From Acinetobacter sp. ANC 3929 (GTDB taxonomy: Bacteria > Pseudomonadota > Gammaproteobacteria > Pseudomonadales > Moraxellaceae), in assembly GCF_000369405.1 (NCBI RefSeq), contig NZ_KB849999.1, positions 310,001 to 374,000 on the forward strand: a DNA stretch of 64,000 nt, in the 5' to 3' direction. Positions within the stretch are counted from its first letter, which is position 1. Each line of letters starts with the position of its first letter. The notes beneath the pieces were generated by a model. The model was not told where the DNA came from. It was given only the letters and a program-made list of their open reading frames with translations, and searched no databases. Shown here piece after piece: positions 9,680 to 18,823 of this stretch. Made by a program: the position numbers and the translations under genes.

Positions 9680-11143
9680 TTATTTTTTTGCGTAGTGTTG
9701 TTCTGAGCTAGATGGTTGATGAGCTACCGTTTCACTGGTTGAGGCTTTGAGACCACCACCAAGTGTTTTGTACAGCTCAACTTGGTTATTCAAGTTTGCT
9801 TGTTGCAGCAGTAATAAGCCTTGTTCAGCTGAATAAGCTGAGCGTTGTGCATCTAATACAGTCAAATAACTATCAATACCAGCACGGAAGCGGGCATTTG
9901 AAAGCTTGTATGTTGTATTGGTTGCATCAACCAAACGACGCTGAGCAGTCAAACGATCCCCAATGTTGGCACGTGTTGCCAAAGCATCATTTACTTCACG
10001 GAAAGCTGACTGTACTGACTTCTCATAGTTAGCAAGTGCAATTTTCTGATCAGTTTCAGAGATCTTGACATTGGCCTTACGTGTACCCCAATCAAAGATA
10101 GGGATATTCAAGCTCGGACCAATTGACCATAACGCATTTCCTGATTTGAATAAGTCACTCAAATCAGTTGATGCATAACCTGCAGAACCAGTCAGGCTAA
10201 TGGTTGGGAAAAGTTGGGCTTTCGCAGCACCAATATTCGCGCCCGCAGCACTTAACTGGTATTCAGATGCTTTCACATCGGGGCGGTTGTTGAGCAAGTC
10301 ACTTGGTAAGCCAGCGCTAAACACGTTTTGTTGCGTGATACTCGCTACTTGTTGTTGAGGAAGCAAGTTCTGAGGAACAGGCTGACCAACCAGCAAGTTC
10401 AACAAGTTTTGAGCTTGAGCAACTTGAGTTTTGTAGTTCGCGACATCATTACGTGCAGTTTCAACTGAAATTTGTGCTTGGCGCACAGGGATTTCGCTAT
10501 CAATACCCACATCGAAACGTTTTTTGTTTAAGTTAAACGAGTCTTGTTGAGCTTTTAGCGTTTGATCCGCAAGTTTCAATTGCGCGTTCGCGTATGAGTA
10601 GTTTAACCATGCTTGAGTGACTTGGCTGATTAAACTGATCTGCGTTGCATCACGCGAGCTTTGTGTTGCGAGGTAGCTATCTAAAGCTGCATCTTTCAAG
10701 CTACGGACACGGCCCCAAAAATCTAACTCATATGCAGTTAGGCCCAAACCGACTTGATAAGTTGAATAAGGGTTATTGGGGTCACGGGTAGGGGTGACTT
10801 GACGAACAGCACTACCGCTTGCCCCAATGGTTGGCAATTGGTTGTTTTCCGAAATTTGATATTGCTGTTGCGCTTTTTGAATGTTCAACGTAGCAGTACG
10901 TAAATCACGGTTATTTGCAAGTGCTAGATCAAGCACTTGTAGTAAACGTTGGTCAGCAAAGAAGTCTTTGTAACCTTGTTCCGCAATTGATTTTCCAGAA
11001 GCATTACCATAAGACGCGAAGCTTTCAGGAACATCTGAACTCACAACAGGCTCTGGCCCGCGCATGCTTTGGCAGGCAGCCAAAGATAGCGCGAGTGCAG
11101 AGATTGCAATGCCACGACTGGAAATAGACCATACAGTTTGCAT
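9680..11143 (-). CDS. adeK: AdeK, outer-membrane channel of the AdeIJK RND efflux pump
   Basis: AdeK is the TolC/OprM-type trimeric channel through which AdeIJK expels antibiotics, dyes and detergents. The 487-residue product starts with a lipoprotein signal peptide ending in SLAAC (acylated Cys24). Two OEP repeats follow, with typical GASGSAVRQ and SNARFRAGIDSYLTVLDAQR segments. An in-frame TTG three codons upstream overlaps the adeJ stop but is only 2 bases from the AGGAG sequence, which sits 10 bases before the ATG chosen. It is the last gene of pap2-adeI-adeJ-adeK, 5 bases after adeJ. It closely resembles A. baumannii AdeK as I remember it. Confidence 0.95.
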   Translation of the reverse strand: MQTVWSISSRGIAISALALSLAACQSMRGPEPVVSSDVPESFASYGNASGKSIAEQGYKDFFADQRLLQVLDLALANNRDLRTATLNIQKAQQQYQISENNQLPTIGASGSAVRQVTPTRDPNNPYSTYQVGLGLTAYELDFWGRVRSLKDAALDSYLATQSSRDATQISLISQVTQAWLNYSYANAQLKLADQTLKAQQDSFNLNKKRFDVGIDSEIPVRQAQISVETARNDVANYKTQVAQAQNLLNLLVGQPVPQNLLPQQQVASITQQNVFSAGLPSDLLNNRPDVKASEYQLSAAGANIGAAKAQLFPTISLTGSAGYASTDLSDLFKSGNALWSIGPSLNIPIFDWGTRKANVKISETDQKIALANYEKSVQSAFREVNDALATRANIGDRLTAQRRLVDATNTTYKLSNARFRAGIDSYLTVLDAQRSAYSAEQGLLLLQQANLNNQVELYKTLGGGLKASTSETVAHQPSSSEQHYAKK

Positions 11144-11148
11144 CACGA

Positions 11149-14100
11149 TCAATGCTCCTGAGTATTTAAAGTTTTAGGTTTGTACTTAAAGATACTACGA
11201 ATCCACACGAAGAATACAGGGATAAAGAAGATACCTAAAAGTGTTGAAGAAATTACACCACCAAGTACACCATAACCGACAGAGTGTTGGCTACCCGCAC
11301 CCGCACCGCTTGCCAAGGCTAATGGTAATACACCAAAACCAAATGCAAGTGTGGTCATAATAATTGGACGTAAACGCATTTTCGCAGCATGTAATGTTGC
11401 TTCAAATAGTTCTTCGCCTTGTTCCTGTAATTCTTTCGCAAATTCGACGATCAAGATCGCATTTTTCGCGGATAGACCAATTACGGCAACAATCGCAACC
11501 TGGAAGTAAATGTTAAAGGATAAGTTTGGATCGCCTTTAATAATCATACCTAACCATGTCAATGTAAATGCACCAACGATACCTAAAGGTACAACCAGTA
11601 ATACCGAAACAGGTACTGACCAGCTTTCATAGAGTGCAGCAAGACACAGGAATACGATTAATAATGAAAGAACCAAGAGTGGAGCCGTTTGGCTACCAGA
11701 ATCACGTTCTTCTAAAGATAAACCACTCCATTCATAGTCGAAACCGGTTAAGCCCATTGACGGTAACTTACCAATAATTTCTTCCATGGCGATCATTGCA
11801 TCACCAGAGCTGACGCCCGGTGCAGGTGTACCTTGAATATTGACAGATGATACGCCGTTATAACGCTCTAGACGAGGAGAACCATAAGTCCATTCACCCT
11901 TGGCAAAACCAGAGAATGGAACCATTTCGCCTTTGTTATTACGTACATACCACTTGTTTAAATCTTCAGGCATCATGCGAGTATTCGCTTCACCCTGAAC
12001 ATAAACTTTCTTCACGCGACCACGGTCAACGAAGTCATTGATATATGAACCACCCCAAGCCATGCTCATGGTGCTATTAATATCTGCCAGGCTAACACCC
12101 ATTGCACCTGCTTGCGCTTGATCAATGGTGATCTGGTACTGCGGTGTATCTTCTTGACCATTTGGACGCACACCTGCAAGACGTTTGTCTTGTGATGCCA
12201 TGCCTAATACCGCATTACGTGCAGCAATCAGTTTCTCATGACCTTGACCGCTTACATCTTTCAACTGGATATCGAAACCAGAAGCGACACCTAATTCAGG
12301 CATTGCTGGTAACTGTAATGGCATGATGTACGATGCATCTTTCACAATCATGTTCAATGCCATACCACGTTGAATAATGGCACCGATCTGTGATTCAGGC
12401 GATGTACGCTCGCTCCAGTCTTTTAACTTAATAAAGGCAAGACCCGCGTTTTGACCAACCCCTGTGAATGAGAAACCAGCAACTGTAAAGATCGAATCTA
12501 CATTTTCTTTTTCTTTATTCAAGAAGTAGCCTGTCATGGTGTCAATGACTTTATCGGTACGTTCCAAGCTTGCGCTCGGTGGTAACTGAACTAAGGTCAT
12601 GACCACACCTTGGTCTTCTTCTGGCAAGAATGAAGATGGCAACATCTTGTAGATGCCGACCAAAGCAGCGATCACCGCAATATAAAGTACCCCAGAGAAT
12701 AACTTGTGGTGTGTCATGCGATTGACACCACCTTGGTATTTCTCTGCAACTTTTTCGAAGCTACGGTTAAACCAGCGGAAGAAACGCGCAAAAATATTAT
12801 TGCTTTCTTCTTTGTTTGGATCATGTTGCTTTAACAGGGTTGCACACAGGGCAGGGGTAAAGGTTAATGCCACGATCAAAGAAAGGATCATCGCCGTAAC
12901 CAACGTGATAGAGAACTGACGGTAAATTACACCAGTCGTACCACTAAAGAATGCCATTGGTACGAATACCGCTGTTAACACACTGGTAATACCGACTAAG
13001 GCACCAGAAATCTGATTCATTGATTTTTCAGTCGCAGGAACAGGTTCCAGATGTTCTTCCTGCATGACCCGTTCAACGTTCTCGACCACAACGATGGCAT
13101 CATCCACCAGAAGACCGATGGCAAGTACCATGGCAAACATGGTCAAGGTGTTAATCGAGAAACCGAAGATATTAATGACCGCAAATGTACCGAGTACAAC
13201 TACAGGTACTGCCAGCGTTGGAATAATCGTTGCACGCCAGTTCTGCAAGAACAAGAACATGACGAGGAATACTAAGACCACTGCTTCGATCAGGGTATGT
13301 ACAACACTTTCAATCGATAAACGAATAAATGGAGTGGTGTCATATGCAAGTTTGTCTTTTAAACCGCTTGGATAGTTATGACGTAGCTCAGATAAGCGTT
13401 TTTCAACCGCTGCTGCCGTATCAAGCGCGTTGGCACCAGTTGCAAGTTTGATTGCAACACCACCCGCAGGGCTACCATTAAATTTCGAGTCGAATTGGTA
13501 GTTATCAGAACCAAGTTCCACACGTGCAACATCACCTAAACGAACTTGAGCACCACCTGAAGTATTTTTCAGGAAGATGTTTTTAAACTGTTCAGGTGTT
13601 TGCAACATAGTTTGCGCATTCACGGTTGCGTTGAGTACTTGACCCGCAGTCGCTGGCGCACCACCGAGTTGACCCACTGCGACTTGAGAGTTTTGCGCAC
13701 GAATCGCAGTTGCTACATCATTAGGTGTCAAGTTAAAGCTAGTCAGCTTTGCTGGATCTAACCAGATACGCATTGCGTATGAACCACCAAACACTTGAAG
13801 CTCACCCACACCCGCAACACGACTGAGTGGCTCAGAAATATTTGAGTTCACATAGTCTTTAATGTCAGATGCAGAAAGGCTGTTATCTGGCGAATAAAAT
13901 GCAATAACTTGTAAGAAGCTTGCACCAGACTTGGTCACCTTTACACCTTGACGTTGTACGTCAGCAGGTAAAAGTGCTGTTGCCGATTGCAGTTTGTTTT
14001 GAACTTGAACCTGCGCGATATCTGGATCGATACCTTGTGCGAAGTTCAAATTAATCGATGCTTGACCATTACCCGCACTGTTCGATGAAATGTAACGTAA

Positions 14101-14322
14101 GCCATCCAAACCATTCATTTGTTGTTCAATGATTTGGGTAACTGTATTTTCAACGGTTTGAGCAGAAGCCCCAGGATAAGTTGCAGAAATGGTTACCGTG
14201 GGGGGAGCAATTGTCGGATATTGTGCAACTGGCATTTTTGTTAGCGTGATAATACCCGCCAACATAATGACCAGTGCAATCACCCAAGCGAAAATTGGGC
14301 GATGGATAAAAAATTGAGCCAT
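11149..14322 (-). CDS. adeJ: AdeJ, RND-type multidrug efflux transporter
   Basis: AdeJ is the inner-membrane proton-driven pump of the tripartite AdeIJK system. The length of 1057 residues is typical of the HAE1 subfamily. Visible hallmarks are the FIHRPIFAWVIAL first membrane helix, the two proton-relay Asp residues in GLLVDDAIVVVENVER (helix 4), the matching Lys in GLSAKNAILIVEF (helix 10), and two large periplasmic loops with the porter and docking domains. It starts 12 bases after adeI and ends 5 bases before adeK. No truncation or odd residue is seen. Confidence 0.97.
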   Translation of the reverse strand: MAQFFIHRPIFAWVIALVIMLAGIITLTKMPVAQYPTIAPPTVTISATYPGASAQTVENTVTQIIEQQMNGLDGLRYISSNSAGNGQASINLNFAQGIDPDIAQVQVQNKLQSATALLPADVQRQGVKVTKSGASFLQVIAFYSPDNSLSASDIKDYVNSNISEPLSRVAGVGELQVFGGSYAMRIWLDPAKLTSFNLTPNDVATAIRAQNSQVAVGQLGGAPATAGQVLNATVNAQTMLQTPEQFKNIFLKNTSGGAQVRLGDVARVELGSDNYQFDSKFNGSPAGGVAIKLATGANALDTAAAVEKRLSELRHNYPSGLKDKLAYDTTPFIRLSIESVVHTLIEAVVLVFLVMFLFLQNWRATIIPTLAVPVVVLGTFAVINIFGFSINTLTMFAMVLAIGLLVDDAIVVVENVERVMQEEHLEPVPATEKSMNQISGALVGITSVLTAVFVPMAFFSGTTGVIYRQFSITLVTAMILSLIVALTFTPALCATLLKQHDPNKEESNNIFARFFRWFNRSFEKVAEKYQGGVNRMTHHKLFSGVLYIAVIAALVGIYKMLPSSFLPEEDQGVVMTLVQLPPSASLERTDKVIDTMTGYFLNKEKENVDSIFTVAGFSFTGVGQNAGLAFIKLKDWSERTSPESQIGAIIQRGMALNMIVKDASYIMPLQLPAMPELGVASGFDIQLKDVSGQGHEKLIAARNAVLGMASQDKRLAGVRPNGQEDTPQYQITIDQAQAGAMGVSLADINSTMSMAWGGSYINDFVDRGRVKKVYVQGEANTRMMPEDLNKWYVRNNKGEMVPFSGFAKGEWTYGSPRLERYNGVSSVNIQGTPAPGVSSGDAMIAMEEIIGKLPSMGLTGFDYEWSGLSLEERDSGSQTAPLLVLSLLIVFLCLAALYESWSVPVSVLLVVPLGIVGAFTLTWLGMIIKGDPNLSFNIYFQVAIVAVIGLSAKNAILIVEFAKELQEQGEELFEATLHAAKMRLRPIIMTTLAFGFGVLPLALASGAGAGSQHSVGYGVLGGVISSTLLGIFFIPVFFVWIRSIFKYKPKTLNTQEH

Positions 14323-14334
14323 GCAATCTACCCC

Positions 14335-15588
14335 TTAAGCTTCTGAAGTTGCTTTTTGTTCAGCTTTTGGTGAATTGGCTTGCTTTTGTTGTTCAGCAGC
14401 TTTGGGTGCTGCATTTTGACCTTCAGCTGCTTTTGGTTGATAAGGCTTAGCGGAAACTTCTTGTCCTTCTTTTACCTTGGCAACACCATCAACAACAACT
14501 TTATCACCAGCCTGTAAGCCTTCAGTGACAATCCAGTCTTGACCCTTTACACCCACAGTTTTAACTGGGCGTGTTTCGATCGCACCTTTAGCATTTACCA
14601 CTAAAGCAATTGCTTGTCCTGTTGGTAAACGAGACACCGCAGCTTGAGGGATCAGGTAAGCGTTAGGTAAAACTGCTTGCGAAATTTTAGCCGTTGCGTA
14701 CATACCTGGTAATAGCAAATGGTTTGGATTTGAGAAGACTGCACGTAAAGTCACAGTACCTGTATCTGGATTCACGCTTGCATCAGAGAAAGCGAGTTGG
14801 CCTTCCACTGGGTATTCAGAACCATCTTCAAGTGTGATTTTGACACGGGTATTGTTACTGTTATTTAAACTGCCTTTGCTCAATTGTTGGCGTAGACGCA
14901 ATAACTCAGCACTTGATTGATTGATATCAACATAGATTGGATCTAGTTGTTGAATCGTCACCAAAGGATCAGCTTGGTTTGCAGTCACCAACGCACCAGG
15001 CGTTACCGAAGAACGGCTAGACTGACCTGAAATAGGTGCGCGTACAGTTGAGTAACCTAAAGTAATTTCAGCATTTTTTAATGCAGCTTCAGATGCAGCA
15101 ACATCAGCTTCAGCCAATTTTACTTGAGCATTGATATCATCATATTCTTGTTTTGAAACAGCATTTGTTCCGACAAGCTGACGATAACGGCCTTCTTTCA
15201 CACGTAACGAATTTAAGTTCGCTTGTTGACGCAATAACGCTGCACGTGCACTGTCTGCCGTTGCTCGGTTAGTATTGGCATCAATTTGATAAAGGGCTTG
15301 ACCCGCCTGAACGTAGCTTCCTTCAGCAAATAATCGTTTTAAGATGACGCCACCTGTTTGTGGGCGTACTTCCGAAACTTGATATGCTGAGGTTCGTCCT
15401 GACAGTTCGACGTTTTGTTCAACGCTTTGTGGTTGAGCAACAATGACACCAACTTCTGGAGGTGGCATTTTTTGAGAAGCAGCAGCTTGCTGTGCATCTT
15501 TAGGTTCTTTGCTACAACCAACAAGCGCAATGCTTGTTGCTAATGCGCAAGCAGTTAGGGCAGGAGCCCAAAGCTTAGCCGACATCAT
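14335..15588 (-). CDS. adeI: AdeI, periplasmic adaptor (membrane fusion protein) of AdeIJK
   Basis: AdeI links AdeJ to AdeK across the periplasm. The 417-residue precursor has a lipoprotein signal peptide with lipobox ALVGC (Cys25). The barrel and lipoyl half-motifs (GRTSAYQVSEVRPQTGGVI and ITLGYSTVRAPISGQ) flank a coiled-coil hairpin. The C-terminal tail is rich in Ala, Lys and Gln. The start overlaps the end of the upstream PAP2 gene by 14 bases, so the genes are cotranscribed and likely translationally coupled. Control is probably from the operator upstream of the PAP2 gene. Confidence 0.96.
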   Translation of the reverse strand: MMSAKLWAPALTACALATSIALVGCSKEPKDAQQAAASQKMPPPEVGVIVAQPQSVEQNVELSGRTSAYQVSEVRPQTGGVILKRLFAEGSYVQAGQALYQIDANTNRATADSARAALLRQQANLNSLRVKEGRYRQLVGTNAVSKQEYDDINAQVKLAEADVAASEAALKNAEITLGYSTVRAPISGQSSRSSVTPGALVTANQADPLVTIQQLDPIYVDINQSSAELLRLRQQLSKGSLNNSNNTRVKITLEDGSEYPVEGQLAFSDASVNPDTGTVTLRAVFSNPNHLLLPGMYATAKISQAVLPNAYLIPQAAVSRLPTGQAIALVVNAKGAIETRPVKTVGVKGQDWIVTEGLQAGDKVVVDGVAKVKEGQEVSAKPYQPKAAEGQNAAPKAAEQQKQANSPKAEQKATSEA

Positions 15589-16225
15589 TATTCCACCTCA
15601 ATTTAGATTTCTTATCTAAAAACAAATTGTTGCTGAAATTGCTTTGAAACAGCCAAAACCAAAGCAACGAAGTCCAAATCAACCCAATTCCCCAACCAGC
15701 AAGAACGTCAGTTGGATAGTGAACCCCTGCATAAACTCTAGATATCCCCATGGAAATAAACCATAAAGTAGATACTAAAATGACACTATTGCGATGCTTA
15801 TATTGTCGACATAACAACATCGCTAAACTTGCAAGGATTGCAGCATAAAGGCTATGAGCACTTGGGAAGGATGCACCATAACTTTGAACCAAGTGATAAA
15901 ACTCTAAAGGTCTTGGCCGATCAATGCTCCATTTCAGAAGCCAACCAATCACAATACTTCCACCCACACTGAATGAGATAAAAATCACATTCTTATAGTT
16001 CTTCATCCATATTTGGTAAATACACAAAAATGTAGTCAAAAATAATAAAAATGGCATCCCACCTAAGCGAGAGAGTAAAATTGTCACATGGTTAAGCGTA
16101 AATGAACGGTGCTCAAATAAAGCTTGAACACTAAAAAGGTCTAAAGTTGATGCGTTGGAATTCATTAATCCAATCACACCGGATCCTAAAAAAAAGCAAC
16201 CAATACAAAGTAATAGGTATGGCAT
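15575..16225 (-). CDS. PAP2-family membrane phosphatase, first gene of the adeIJK operon
   Basis: The 216-residue protein has about six membrane segments and the three PAP2 signature motifs: KWSIDRPRP, PSAH in YGASFPSAHS, and SRVYAGVHYPTD. Such enzymes dephosphorylate lipid phosphates such as undecaprenyl pyrophosphate or phosphatidate at the periplasmic face. The substrate cannot be told from sequence. It overlaps adeI by 14 bases and shares its promoter. A PAP2 gene in front of adeIJK is, as far as I recall, the usual arrangement in Acinetobacter. This suggests that a membrane-lipid enzyme is induced together with the pump. Confidence 0.92.
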   Translation of the reverse strand: MPYLLLCIGCFFLGSGVIGLMNSNASTLDLFSVQALFEHRSFTLNHVTILLSRLGGMPFLLFLTTFLCIYQIWMKNYKNVIFISFSVGGSIVIGWLLKWSIDRPRPLEFYHLVQSYGASFPSAHSLYAAILASLAMLLCRQYKHRNSVILVSTLWFISMGISRVYAGVHYPTDVLAGWGIGLIWTSLLWFWLFQSNFSNNLFLDKKSKLRWNNDVG

Positions 16226-16274
16226 GCGGAACTCATTATGTGCTTAACCATTGTTCAGGGTTGTCGAGTGTTTG

Positions 16275-16298
16275 AAAGTGTACTCGTGAGTACACTTT
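16275..16298. promoter_or_regulatory. 24-bp palindromic operator of pap2-adeIJK (probable AdeN-type site)
   Basis: AAAGTGTACTC and GAGTACACTTT form perfect 11-bp arms around a 2-base centre. The palindrome covers the spacer and -10 box of the only good promoter in front of the operon, the classic position for a repressor. AdeN, a TetR-family protein encoded elsewhere, is the known repressor of adeIJK in A. baumannii; that this is its site is inference. Confidence 0.7.
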
Positions 16299-16305
16299 TG
16301 GTCAA
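16277..16305 (-). promoter_or_regulatory. Promoter of pap2-adeIJK
   Basis: On the minus strand TTGACC (16305-16300) and TACACT (16282-16277) are separated by exactly 17 bases, a good sigma70 pair placed about 50 bases before the PAP2 start codon. The spacer and -10 box lie within a perfect palindrome. Confidence 0.65.
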
Positions 16306-16675
16306 GTCTTGAAATTTTATGATAATTTCATTTTTATGTTTTTTTAAGGTCTAGTAAAAAAACATAACAAAATTTGATGTATATCTCATTTTAAATAGAT
16401 CTATGCATTTAGTAAAAGAAGCTGTTTTCCAGCTGTTCGCCTAATTATGTAAGTCAGAATATCTGCGATATAACATGATTAAGCTAAAGTAAAAAACAAA
16501 CCATTTATTCAAAATACATCATAAAATTTTTACGTCGTTAGTGATATAGAAGTATTGTTTTGATCTCTATCATTCAAATCGAGATAAGGACTCAGGTCAT
16601 CGTATCTACTTGTGTAAAGTCGATACCACAGCGGAGAAGTGATCTATTGAATAATAAAAGCTGGGAATACCAACC

Positions 16676-16725
16676 CATTTGAACTATTTTGGGTAGATTG
16701 ATTATACGTAAAAATAGTTCAAATG
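16676..16725. repeat. 15-bp perfect inverted repeat
   Basis: CATTTGAACTATTTT at 16676-16690 recurs in inverse at 16711-16725 with a 20-base loop. It lies just beyond the 3' end of the recombinase-family gene, but no T tract follows, so it is not a standard intrinsic terminator. Confidence 0.65.
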
Positions 16726-16760
16726 TTAGACTTGTACTTCGCTGTTTTTTCTGTACAAAG

Positions 16761-18809
16761 TTATTGATGTGAAGATGCGTTTTTAGTTTGCTCTTCAACT
16801 TCTACGGGTTGCTTAGGTGGCCAGAAAAAATCACTTGGTCGAGTTAAGAAATGTGTTATCACTAACTTAGCTAAAGGCTTCCATTGTGCAAAACGAACAC
16901 GACGTGCGCGTAGAGCAACAATAATCGTCAAGGTAAAGCTCACAAATAAGTTTGTTAGGCCTATCAGCATAACACCTAAGAATGACACTAAAATTAAACC
17001 AATGTCAGGACCACCAATCGTCATCAAACCTTGAATGAAATTGGCAGAAGCAAAGGCAATATGACGAATATCTAAAGGTAAGCCGAGAATAAATCCGATC
17101 GTTCCCATACTTCCCAGCATAATCCCGAACAGGAAATTACCTGCCAATGCACCGAGATTAGTCTCAATATAAGCAGCAAATTTATCTAAGCGTTGTTGTC
17201 CCATCCAGCGTTTTAAACGTCGATGTTGCTTTAAGCGCGGACCGACTTTACGGTAAACCGCCAAGTTATCGAAATAACCTGCAATCAATCCAGAAAAGAA
17301 CAAACAGACGCCTGCAATTGCTGCATGAGGAATTGCTAAAGAGGTAAAGGGATTGAGGCTATGTAACAGTGCAGCTGATTTGGTGTGATTGAGCAGGGGC
17401 TCACCTAAGTTATATTGCCATAGAAAGGTAATCAGGGCTGCGGTTGGAATCGCAATCGAGATATTTCCTAAGATCGCAATAAACTGGGTACGGATAATAT
17501 TAATAATCAATGCAGCGAGTTCTGCAATCTGGGCGGTCTTGCTGCCTTTCTGTTGCTGTACTGTTGAGGCAAGTGCAGCCGCGGTCATCGCAGGCTGTTT
17601 GGTTGCAACAGTAAAATGTAGAACATGAATCAACATAAAGCCAAGTGCGTAGTTCATGCTATATAAAAAGGCATGTCCAAATGGTGCGAGTACCAAGCGG
17701 GCCGTTAAAATTTTTAGCGTTGCCATAGTGGCAATAATCGCACCTGCACCTGCAGCCGCTTTGTACATGCCAAAGAAGCCAGCTTTGTCGGTACTTACAT
17801 AATGTTCGCCTGTTTTACTGGCATTTTCGGTCACCTGTAAGGCAATCAGTTCACTGGTTGAAGTGAGTAAATGACGGACACTTTTTTCATTGTAGTGCGC
17901 CTTGGTCAAATCAGTGATGAGTTCGCCTAATGCAGTATATCGGGCATCATTTTTACTGGCCAATATGGTGAGTAATAGTTCAATACGGTCAATGGCTTGC
18001 TCAAGCAAAGACAATAAGTAGGTTAAACTAATACTGACACCGATACGCTTAGTGGCACGACGAATTTTCAGTACCACTTCACGGCACTGATCCAGCATTA
18101 CAAATGCTTGAGATGCATCGGGTGGTGGCAATACAACGACTGCGTCTTGATCATCAATTTGTTTTTTATATTTTTCAATGAACTCTACAATTTCTCTGTT
18201 TTGTACCAGAAAAGGGGATTCATATTCAGTAATTTCGGGCTGAGCATTAATAAACTCGGGATATAGGCCAATACCACTAATTCGGTAAGAAAGAACCGTA
18301 ATGGCTTTAATCAGCTCATTTTTTGAAACTTGCTTTTCTCGGGTATTGCTTTGGCTTTCACCCAATAGATTGAAGAGCGTAATCCAGTCTTGATTCTCGA
18401 TGAGATCTAACCATTCACTGTCATTTTCTTGATGGAACACTTTTCCAATCAAGGTTTTCAGTTGTTGACCATCCTCGACTAAAGGCAGGAAATGTGCACC
18501 CAGGCGTTGGCTCAATTGGTTCCAAAAACCATCAAGTGAAAGAATGCCGCTATCGGCATATAAGCTAAGCTGTTTATATTGGCTGATCAGCTTAAGTAAA
18601 AAGTTTTGAAGCAGTATTGCCGAAGTCGGAGTGAGCAATAATATTTTGATCAGCGCATGAATACGCTGTTTGACTTCATCTGCATCATTTGGATTTTTTG
18701 GTCGTATACGATTGACGAACTCGATCAAGAGGTTTTCATCAAGCACAGCTTGGGGGTGATCCAGCTGTTCCTGCATGTTTGAAAAAAGATCAGATAATGT
18801 TAAATGCAT
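16761..18809 (-). CDS. Membrane protein of the 'site-specific recombinase' (SpecificRecomb, Gcr-like) family
   Basis: The 682-residue product matches, from memory, the family named site-specific recombinase after the gonococcal Gcr protein. The sequence does not look like a DNA recombinase: the N-terminal half is soluble and helical, the C-terminal half has several hydrophobic segments (for example IILIILAALIINI-like, VCLFFSGLIAGYF and GLILVSFLGVMLIGLTNLF), and no serine- or tyrosine-recombinase motif is visible. A GTG two codons upstream is possible; I chose the ATG because CTGAG precedes it at 5 bases. It starts 14 bases after ispB, suggesting cotranscription. The true function is unknown. 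Confidence 0.85.
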   Translation of the reverse strand: MHLTLSDLFSNMQEQLDHPQAVLDENLLIEFVNRIRPKNPNDADEVKQRIHALIKILLLTPTSAILLQNFLLKLISQYKQLSLYADSGILSLDGFWNQLSQRLGAHFLPLVEDGQQLKTLIGKVFHQENDSEWLDLIENQDWITLFNLLGESQSNTREKQVSKNELIKAITVLSYRISGIGLYPEFINAQPEITEYESPFLVQNREIVEFIEKYKKQIDDQDAVVVLPPPDASQAFVMLDQCREVVLKIRRATKRIGVSISLTYLLSLLEQAIDRIELLLTILASKNDARYTALGELITDLTKAHYNEKSVRHLLTSTSELIALQVTENASKTGEHYVSTDKAGFFGMYKAAAGAGAIIATMATLKILTARLVLAPFGHAFLYSMNYALGFMLIHVLHFTVATKQPAMTAAALASTVQQQKGSKTAQIAELAALIINIIRTQFIAILGNISIAIPTAALITFLWQYNLGEPLLNHTKSAALLHSLNPFTSLAIPHAAIAGVCLFFSGLIAGYFDNLAVYRKVGPRLKQHRRLKRWMGQQRLDKFAAYIETNLGALAGNFLFGIMLGSMGTIGFILGLPLDIRHIAFASANFIQGLMTIGGPDIGLILVSFLGVMLIGLTNLFVSFTLTIIVALRARRVRFAQWKPLAKLVITHFLTRPSDFFWPPKQPVEVEEQTKNASSHQ

Positions 18810-18823
18810 AGGCACTCAGAAAA

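Larger units (their letters stand above)
16226..16760. other. Intergenic region right of the pap2-adeIJK operon
   Basis: Besides the promoter and operator, this gene-free stretch contains two further perfect inverted repeats: TTATGTTTTTTT with its inverse at 16334-16345 and 16356-16367, and a 15-bp repeat at 16676-16690 and 16711-16725. No protein gene is convincing. Confidence 0.6.
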
